From Venturia oleaginea (lineage: Eukaryota; Ascomycota; Dothideomycetes; Venturiales; Venturiaceae), in assembly GCA_013176395.1 (NCBI GenBank), contig JABMLP010000003.1:992001-1056000 (forward strand): a stretch of DNA of 64,000 nucleotides, given 5' to 3'. Each line of letters begins with the position of its first letter. The first letter of the stretch is position 1. This document shows positions 55,993 through 64,000 of this stretch, piece after piece. The position numbers and the translations under genes were made by a program. The notes under the pieces are model-generated. The model did no database searches, was not told the origin of the DNA, and saw only the letters and a list, made by a program, of their open reading frames with translations.

Positions 55993-56392
55993 CTAGAAGA
56001 CAACTGTGCCGCAAATTGGACACATCTTGCCTGGCTGGACCCAGACGTTTTTCTCTCTGCTGAGACAGCTTGGACACTTGTGGGCCTCCAACTGTCGAGC
56101 GTGTTAATTCGATTACCGGAAGAGAGAAAAGGAGGATTACTCACTGTGAGATCGTTGATGGGAACACCATTGTCTGTCAATTCCTGATCATGTTGTTGGT
56201 GTTCGGAGGGGCACTGGATTGTGTTAGAAGGATGGTTGAATATGTGGTTCGAATGACGCATACCGAAATGGTACCGACACCACACACCATGTCTTCCTCT
56301 GGTGTGCATGATTCAGTCATGATTGTCATAGCAGGAAGCTGCTTGATACCGAGGTCATTGAGGATTTGTTGACGGCGGAAGTTCATGTCCAT
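55993..56392 (-). CDS. Small zinc-ribbon protein, function unknown
   Basis: Three short exons, all phase 0: 56392-56264, 56213-56145, 56091-55993 (introns 50 and 53 bp: GTATGC...CCAG and GTGAGT...ACAG). 98 residues. Reads MDMNFRRQQILNDLG, PEEDMVCGVGTIS | CPSEHQQHDQELTDNG | LEAHKCPSCLSREKNVWVQP and ends GKMCPICGTVVF. The pair CPSC...CPIC forms a treble-clef or zinc-ribbon site at the C-terminus; a Cys pair in the first half may be accidental. The second ATG (56386) is an alternative start. Not matched to a named family. The splice signals and phase agreement over three exons are the main support. Confidence 0.6.
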
Positions 56393-59300
56393 GATTCTGA
56401 GTAAGAGCGAGAATGGTTGTTCGGAAATAGTGAAAGTCGTAAAAGAAGGTTGATGGTGTGAAGGTGAGATGGTCGAGGAGTGATGGTTGGCGATTGTTGT
56501 TGCTGAATTGAACAAATGAAGTTTTGATGGTGTTCTGGCAAACTGAGTAGAGGATACGGCTTTCTTTATAGCAATCTGAGGAGTCTGATGGCTTGCCGAC
56601 GCGTCTGGCCGACCAAGGCGGTCATTCGTTGCACGGCAATAGAATGGTATCCCGAAAGCTAGGACGGTTACTGTAATTATACAAGGATGAATGTATCGAC
56701 GGTCATAAAGTTCACGTTCGTGTAACAGACAGGGTTGGCAGGAGAGCATGGGAAGATGTAAGAAACATGGAAGATGCATCAGGCGGTCAGGCGGTCAGGC
56801 CACAGTGAAAACACCCTGCCCTATGTTTTCACAGGGAATCTTGATACACTTTAGACCCACCTATATACCACACAGACCAGTATCTTCGCAGCGGGAGTGA
56901 AAGACGCTCACCTTTCCTACTCAGGACTGGCGCGAGTTGAGTGTATTTACGTACCCGGTACCACCGTTAACCGGCAGGTAACGTAACCAACCAACCTATC
57001 TTTTCTCAGACAGGTCTAGCTCGGGGGCAAGGGGGATCTCCTGCTCCACCCTATACATAACCGAAGCACATGCAGCGTTAAGTAATACCATGCAGCGGTA
57101 AGTAATACATAACCAAAGCAAGGCAAGCAAGCAAGACAGGCAAAGCAAGGCAAGCAGGCAAGATAAGGTAAGGCAAGGCAAGCATCCACAATACTCCTCT
57201 ACCGGGAAGATACATATCGGCTCTCAGCAAAATAGAGACAAGTCGAGTAGGTACGAGTAGAAACGACACCTCGCTTCCCCGAACGCTCGCCTGGCACCAC
57301 GGACTCGCCTCCGCACGCACCCTAACCTCCACCTAGATATCAAACCAACTTACAACGGAACAGACATATATATAGATAGTCTTTGCATTTGCTTTGGAAA
57401 AAGGAATACATCCGACCATCGTACCTATCATTCTTCCGCGATGCGATGCATTGCAGTGCATGTCACCTCCCTTCCACATTCATACATCCACCCATCCACT
57501 CATCCCCAACAAACGGCGCAAACAAAAGTGCAGCGCGCATCCGTACAATTTTCTCGTTATTTCTACCTGCGTTGCTTGCTGACTGTTGTGCTTTCGAGGT
57601 TAACAAGGACAAGCTGCAAGTCATAGTGACCTTGTTTCCTGAGAGCCAAGACAGCCGTATATCAAGACCCTTAGCATTTCCATAGGATTTCCATAGGATC
57701 TCCACGAGATTCTTGGTTGAACACCGAGATTTCACATCGGGGGTAATCGACAAATCGACGTTGAACGAGTTTAAACGACGTGTTTTGATCAGCATGATTT
57801 TTTGGCTGTCTTAGCTCTCAGCAAACAAACCATGTCGTTTTGAATTGCGGTTTTGTCCTCGTTAACCTCGAAAGTAACAATATCCATATCATGCATGCAA
57901 AGAGAGTACTGTAAGCACCTCATGCGCATCCATCCCTTGGTTCCACCACCCCATCTCCACCTTCCCATGTCGCACGCAGACCAATTTAAACCGATCTCAA
58001 CCATGGGAATTGCAGACGGATGAAGATACGATCAGTTTATCAGTCCATTGGGGCGCGATCCGCACACGTTGCATGAAGCGGTGCCAGATAATTTCCTTCG
58101 TACCTTTGCTCTCCGGAGCATCAACGGATCATCAGCTTCCAATCATAGCGACACACAGACGGCATTGCAGTCCAGTTTGCGTCCTGTAACCATCCATTGT
58201 GAAAAAATCTTCTTTGGGGACCACAGCTGAGGTGAAAAATTTCGAGTTTGGGTAAGTGCCACCGAGCAGGCCTGTACAAGTGCAACCACGATGGACAGCC
58301 CGGGAAGCACCCTACCGATCTCGGGAGAAAAATCAATACTTGACGTTGAAGATCACAGCTGAGAAAGAAGCCATCGTGTACATTCCCGTCCACTGGCAGC
58401 CCCTGACAGGCGGGCCGTCGCGTACTATGGTCGATTTACGATTCATCCTTCACAGCAAGCAAACAACCTTACGAAGATCTAGCCGCTAGACATCTGTTAT
58501 GCAACAAAACATGGTAAGGATTCAGACAGGGGCATCTAACATGTTTGGATGTGGACGTCCCAAAACCGACAGAAGATTGTGATGGATTTCAGATAAAAGC
58601 GCATAATCCACATGGCTATTAAACACGCCACCACAGAACTTCAACGAATATTCCCAACCCGCGATGAACAACATGGCACAAACAAAGGCATTGAAAACCC
58701 CCTTTCGCAAGGAAAATAACGTGTGTGCAGCCAGTCGGCTGAGGGCCATGAGGCTAAGAAAATACTCCTATGCTGTACAGGTCCGGCGCCCCTTAAACAA
58801 CCATAGGTCCCAATTCTCGGGCCTGATTCCGGAATTGTGGTGCTCCAACCACGTGTGGTACATGCGCGCCCCAGATTAGTTTCAATAACGAATGAAAACA
58901 GCTTACCAACCAATCAATACCAATCAGAAAGTTGATACAACCTGGGGCGCGCAAGTACAAGCCAGAAGGAATCTCGTAGCGTCACCACCGATGAGTTGAT
59001 GCTGAGTCTTGGTTACGCAACGAGTGGCAACCACGTGTGTCTGTGAAACAACATGTTCCTGAAGATGAAAGGTAGCTGGCAATGTGCATATTGTTGAGTC
59101 CCAAGATATTGGCGCCAAACCTCCATTGCTCTGATGCTCAGGATTCTAATGCAACGAGAAAATCAATTCCATCATTGTGTAATTTCAGTATTCTAGCGTC
59201 TCACGACATTTCGAAAAGTGGTGACAGAGGTCATGGTGCAGAAGACGCGGCATGGGCCTGACGATGGTTCCCAAGTACTCTTGTCCATGTGCTCTTGTGG

Positions 59301-59416
59301 GCGGGGAGTACAGTACAAAGCATTATTTCATGGGTATCCATGAGCTGCAATTTCTAGACCTACCAGCCTCAATTCACCCTAATCTATCGCAGCGGTAACG
59401 TCGTCTCTGATTCAGA
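56393..59416. other. 3-kb stretch without recognisable genes
   Basis: ORFs such as 57383-57685 (+), 58121-58393 (-) and 58641-58913 (-) lack motifs and splice support. Contains a 20-bp tandem duplication (57069-57108) and a low-complexity GCAAGCAA/GCAAGGCAA run (57117-57183). May hold promoter sequence of the zinc-ribbon gene and ncRNA that cannot be recognised by eye. Confidence 0.45.
57069..57183. repeat. 20-bp tandem duplication and (GCAAG)n low-complexity run
   Basis: CATGCAGCGTTAAGTAATAC at 57069-57088 is repeated at 57089-57108 with one change. Immediately after, 57117-57183 is an irregular run of AAGGCAAGCA/AGGCAAGC units. Confidence 0.8.
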
Positions 59417-61790
59417 TTACAAGGAATCCTGCCCGTGGATCCTCCAGTCAAAGTCGATTTGTACCAAAACGACACCTTTCGTCTGTACACCTTTTTCGTT
59501 GAAAAAATGTATGAATCGGTATCCAGCTTGAAGACGATCCAAACGAATACATGTCCAGCCGGCCAGCGGATCGTTGACGAACTTGTCGTGCATGAGTTTG
59601 AATCTATGTTGGACAAAGCCGTCAGCCATGTGCCATTTCACGTGTCCGAGGTGACAAATAGCGAGAAGACAAAAAGTTTCCAGAAATGGAATGACTCCTG
59701 TGAAGTACATTGGCAGATCCATAAGTCTGAGGCATAGCCATTCGCAGATCATGGCCGGAAATTTGGACGCAGCGTCGGCCTTTGGAAAGACATGGAAGCA
59801 TTATCAGAATGCTGTCGCGGAGCCTCTAATTGGAACACCCTCATAAGATAGAGACTGCCTCGCAAAAGAGCGATACCAAATTCATGTTGCAATACTTCTG
59901 CAAGAAGCCATCTGCATGTAAAAAGCCAAGAGCTACCACGGGACCCAAGAATCCCGGGCCATGCAGGTCGTTGGGCATTGTGTTCAGTCAGTGCAGCTAT
60001 CAAAAAAGTTGTGCTTACCTAACAAATCCTAACTCGGGGACGATGCTTGGTACTTTCTCGAACCTTATAATTTGTCGTTTGAAGTCTGGGCTGGTGCCTT
60101 TGCTGGCTTTGATCTTGGCTTTGAACTCGCCGTCCCTGCCTGGCGCTAGATCTTCCCAATTGCTCGGAATTTCCACATGAAGCTCGCATTTAAGATAAGG
60201 CTTGAAGTCGGCTGGATCTATGTCTTCTGGTGGTTCTAGGTTCTGGCCTGCAAGAACTTCGACATTCAATGACGAGCTATGATCGGTGCCTTCGCGCGGA
60301 TAGGTGGTACTGCTGCTTCGGTAAACTGGCGGCTTGAGTGCCCAGCCACCACTTTGAGCAAACATGCCTTCGTTAAGCATCATGCCTACGATGATCTATT
60401 AGCAGCGCTACGGACACGAATCGAAGACCACATACCCTCGTCGATCTTCTGCCAGTTCAGAGCCACCATTTGAACACCTCGCCGCCAGAATGCTGCAGGA
60501 TCAAGGTTAGAAGAACTGATTCGCGTGCCTTTTGGGTATGCACGCATGAGATACTGCTTGTTATGGTCGAAGAGTGCCTTTGGAGTCTTTTTGTGGACCT
60601 CCATGAGTGTGCCCTCCGACAAGGAGAAGACATGGGTAGGCACTGAGGCTTCTGGTTGATCGAAGTTCTTGAAATGGTAACTCCGCATGTATATTCCGAG
60701 TCTGCTGAGAGCCTCAATGATCTTGCTCGGTTTAGGCTGATCCTTCGTATCAACCACGTCACTTTGGTCAGAGCTTGATCCTGTACTTGTGACTTTGCTC
60801 AGAGGTGCTTGACCGTCGATTGACAATGCGGGGCCTGCAGCGGCCGCAGCTTGTGGCGGTGTGTATTTGACTTTGATAAGGATCTTACCCTTGAGCTCAT
60901 TTGGCGAAGGCAGCGCTGCGTCACTAGCATTATCCACGTCCACCATCATACCGCTGAAGCATTCATTCATGATTTCGACCATCAGCTTTTGCTGCTCAGG
61001 ACATGTGTGCACTTCCAAACTGACAATCACAGGCAGAATCGATGTGACAAAAGCGTTGTCTCTGATAGTCTCGCACACACTTCTGAACGATATGTCTTTT
61101 GTAGCCGTATAGCCTGTAGCAAGTCAGCATGCCCATATGAGCCGAATGAAAGGGAAAGAAGCAGTCAGCTGCGCAGAACTGACCGTGAAGAACGACAGGC
61201 TCAACCCTCGGTAGGCCTGATGTCCACTTCGTGGGTTTGGCGTTGGGATCTGCTGATTTTGGTGGTGCCTTCTCTTCATCGGAAGAAGACTCCGAGGATG
61301 AATCTTCTTCACCATCCCAGACATCTATCTCGACACACCTGCAGCCTCGAAGGAGAACCTTTGGAAAGAAATGGTCAGTCATTCATCCGGGAAATATAAA
61401 GCGTCATAAAGAAGCGAATCCTGAGTCAAAGGGGTGGATGATCTGAGCAAGTGGCGAGCAAATGGTGAGACGTACGTTTTTGTAACCATTCACATTTGAT
61501 TTCCCATAAAGTTGATGTCCAGTTAGATAAGTGTTATGGCTGGAAGAAATAAAGTAATTGGACAAGGTATGGTCCAGGTCCTGATTTGGAAACGGACCGT
61601 TTGCGTTGGACCTGTTGGAGCTCATGAAGTCTAGGAAATCCTTCATCGAGGCGAAATCTTTCTCGCAGCCTTTGTAAGCCGTGACCAGGCAGTCCATGAC
61701 AGCATTTTGGAAGCTGTCGATTCGGAAACTTGCTGGGTCTGTTTGCTTGGACACTCCACCTCCGGCTGCGGTCGTGGCGGTGGCAGCCAT
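59417..61790 (-). CDS. PLC1: Phosphoinositide-specific phospholipase C
   Basis: Hydrolyses PIP2 to IP3 and diacylglycerol. Five exons: 61790-61476, 61358-61184, 61113-60436, 60385-60019, 59603-59417, 573 residues; all phases agree. X domain: [20 protein letters not shown] (catalytic His), [16 protein letters not shown] (Glu/Asp metal ligands), [14 protein letters not shown] (second His), [14 protein letters not shown] (Glu). An Asp/Glu/Ser-rich insert sits inside X ([19 protein letters not shown]) and a Ser-rich linker before Y. Y domain: [65 protein letters not shown]2: [17 protein letters not shown] ... [34 protein letters not shown]. No PH domain or EF-hands visible. The last intron (60018-59604, 415 bp) is far longer than the others. 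Confidence 0.94.
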
Positions 61791-62105
61791 GATGGGCTCG
61801 CTGACGAGGGGAAAGATAAAGGAAGTTGAACAAGCTGCGGAGGGTGTCGAGGGAATGAGGTCGTTGTCGAAATATGGTCAAGCGGGTTGAGGTTGTGGTT
61901 TGTTCTTGGGAGCAGCTCCACACTCCATATTGTAGGAAGGCACAGCCACAACTGATATCGCAGATCGCGGACTTGTTGGCGAGAACGACCGAGGATATGA
62001 GGGGCTGTGCAACACAAAAACCATCACCACTATTCAGCGCCAACAACAATTTATTCAATTTTAATTCCAACCTCCATTTCCATTCGAACTCTACTTCCCG
62101 CATAT
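61791..62105. promoter_or_regulatory. PLC promoter / P450 3' flank
   Basis: 315 bp between the PLC start and P450 stop, both genes on the minus strand. It contains a T-rich, pyrimidine-rich stretch; no ORF of its own is supported. Confidence 0.4.
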
Positions 62106-63891
62106 TCATTCTGCGTCGTTGGCAGTCTCAATCCGCATGGCCCCCAAATAAAACCCTTCTTTTCGAGCCTCCGCCCATTCCTTTCTTAGCACAGCTTCCC
62201 TCTTCTCACTTCGCGGCACAAACTTCATCCGGTATGGCTTTGTCAGCGTATCAAGCCCAGACTCATACGCTTCATCCGAAACATCCACCCCGAAGGCATC
62301 GGGCGCTTCAAGCTTATACGCCCACATAATCTTGGACAGAAGGATGAAGAGACTGTTCTCGGCCAGATGCATACCTACAAACCAAGGTCAGAGTCACGAA
62401 CAAAAATCTTTGTGTGATACAAGTCGGGCAAGCACATACCAGGACAGATTCTCCTTCCTGCTCCGAAACCGAAGTGATCCCTGACATCACCCGACGCCGC
62501 ATAATACCCGGCCTTGTGAGGGTAAGAGAGATATCTTGATGGGTCGAACTTTTCTGGGTCCGAGTAAAAATCAGGGTGCCAGTGGATCCCGTAAAGATTA
62601 AGGCAGACGGCCGTGTCTTTGGGTATAAAGTAATCTTTGTAGATGGCGTCCCCAGTCGTGTAGTGAGGAGCGCCTATGTTCGCCACCGGGCGTATACGCA
62701 AAATTTCCTTCACTATGGCACGTATGTATGGAAGATTCTGCTCGTCGTCGAAATTGGGGGACCTTTCATCGCCAACCGCTCGGGAGATTTCTTCATTCGC
62801 AATGTCTTGAATGTTTGGGTCTGCAGCTAGGTATTTGATACAGCTGTTCAGGGTGGATGAGGTAGTCTCAGATCCGGCTTCAATCATGGCTGTTCATAAA
62901 ACTCATCAGCCGGGCATTTGTGAGTCAGGGAAGGCTGGATGACTTACTGCCCGCAACGAAGGCTGCTTCTGACTCGGTGATGTTCTGTTTCTCGTAGTTT
63001 TCGTCGATGAATTGCTTCACAAAACATTCAGGCGCTTGACCCTTGCTCATCTGGAGCCGAAGGCGATTCCAGAGCTTCATCCAGATCTCCTCCTGGCGTT
63101 TGTAGTACGCAAGCGCTTTGGGTCTCCACCATTGCAACCATGTGGGTAATCGAAGGAGAGCAGGAATCACCTCAGCTATCCATACACCAGGCGATGCATA
63201 GTCGGAAAATTCGTGCATGACTTCATAAATAGCTTTGGTCTCGTCGCAATCCTATCCCGACATGATTAACGATACTTCAAGAAACCCATGTAGCTCATCC
63301 GGAAACACTTACCCAGACTGGAGTTCTGAAACCGTATGTACTCGTCAGTATAACTGAAGTGGTGTACCGTCGAATATGCTGATAGAAACTCATCTCATCA
63401 TCATTCTTGACCAAGAGATCATGGATAAGCTGTTTGGCTTCAAACTCCTGACTCGGCTTGAAGAATTCGGCCGCTTTGGGCGTAAGGATCTTATGAATCA
63501 TAGCCCGCTTGCGCCGCCACACCGGGGAGTACGTCTCGAGAAGAAACCTTTTACCCCCAGAGGCGAGGTCGGCAATGACGGGCATGGGCCAGCGACCAGA
63601 AGTGACAGCCGACTGTCGATCGAGGATATCTCGCACGGCTTCTGGACTGTTGACATATATAAAGTTTCTTGACCCTATTTTAATCATGAACAACTCTCCG
63701 AACTCTTTGGCCCATTTGATAAATTCTTTTTGTGGGCGATCCGACAAAGCATATGTGTGCCCGAAGACTGGGAGGCCTTGTGGACCAGGTGGAAGGCGTA
63801 GACCCTTGGGGACAGAGGGAGCAGAGGGGAGGAGGTAGAGGATTAAGCAAACGGCCAAAGGCAGAATGGCAAGCACCCAGAGTGGAATCAT
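62106..63891 (-). CDS. Cytochrome P450 monooxygenase (microsomal, class II)
   Basis: Four exons: 63891-63313, 63251-62948, 62889-62440, 62374-62106, phases consistent, 533 residues, a normal length. N-terminal membrane anchor (IPLWVLAILPLAVCLILYLLP) and proline hinge (LPPGPQGLPVFGHTY). I helix AGTMIEAGSETTSS, K helix ExxR in VKEILRIRPV, PERF-like DPEKFDPSRYL and heme loop FGFGAGRRICPG with the thiolate Cys. The pattern resembles fungal P450s of the O-methylsterigmatocystin oxidoreductase-like group, but substrate and CYP family cannot be set by eye. No biosynthetic backbone enzyme lies nearby in the window. Intact. Confidence 0.95.
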
Positions 63892-64000
63892 GGTTGAGGC
63901 GAGGTAGAGTTCGGTAGAAAGAATACTAGAAGGTGGTTGAACGGTCGAGTTTAATCTGTCTATATGATGGACGATATCAGTGGTGTATTCAATGAAGCGC

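Noticed and set aside
57117..57183. CRISPR-like or structured repeat array
   Set aside because: Irregular GCAAG-type low-complexity run without spacers; the organism is eukaryotic.
10358..63891. Possible secondary-metabolite cluster (methyltransferase-like protein, MFS pump, P450)
   Set aside because: The three genes are 17-50 kb apart with housekeeping genes between and no backbone synthase, so no cluster is supported.
1..64000. tRNA, rRNA or snRNA genes
   Set aside because: I looked for tRNA-like A and B boxes and cloverleaf arms by eye and found nothing I could support; a tRNAscan-SE/Infernal run would settle it.

Overview
The window is nuclear DNA from a filamentous ascomycete (Pezizomycotina). 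Genes carry short spliceosomal introns (mostly 50-110 bp) with GT/AG ends and CTAAC/CTAAT-like branch sites. Conserved products such as NOP14, LETM1/Mdm38, SLY1, SNX4, PI-PLC and a TRI12-type MFS pump look fungal. A placement near Leotiomycetes is only an impression from protein style. No organelle, viral or bacterial signature was seen.

Layout. 1-4.3 kb: right part of a broken Ty1/copia retrotransposon with its 3' LTR. 4.3-7.8 kb: relic DNA and a decayed SET-MYND gene. 8.3-24.4 kb: gene-dense housekeeping block (RPE, a methyltransferase-like protein, NOP14, LETM1, adenylate kinase, SNX4), interrupted by a complete 1.84-kb pogo element with perfect 60-bp terminal repeats. 25.6-27.0 kb: a decayed Tc1/mariner element. 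27.7-42.7 kb: a secreted-protein gene with a stop at codon 2, a TRI12-like transporter, an F-box protein, a secreted PEBP protein, SLY1 and a CCHC-less, CCCH-finger nuclear protein. 42.7-52.1 kb: transposon-rich (solo-LTR-like piece, truncated pogo, internally deleted MULE with 10-bp target duplication, hAT) around a large decaying GH71 mutanase-type gene. 52.4-59.4 kb: mostly relic or empty sequence plus one small zinc-ribbon gene. 59.4-63.9 kb: PI-specific phospholipase C and a cytochrome P450.

Main themes. (1) A hAT element (49289-52095) sits exactly at the 3' splice site of an intron in the GH71 gene, and its 8-bp target duplication copies the acceptor, so it could in principle be spliced out. 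(2) Stop codons in transposons and several accessory genes fit C-to-T/G-to-A changes, as expected from repeat-induced point mutation. (3) SLY1, the MFS pump, the PEBP gene and several transposases each carry isolated one-base indels; in an essential gene such as SLY1 this points to consensus errors as much as to biology. (4) CCHC zinc knuckles end three DNA-transposon proteins of two superfamilies. I found no new defence system or biosynthetic cluster.

Exon coordinates were derived by hand from splice motifs and frame, so they are proposals.
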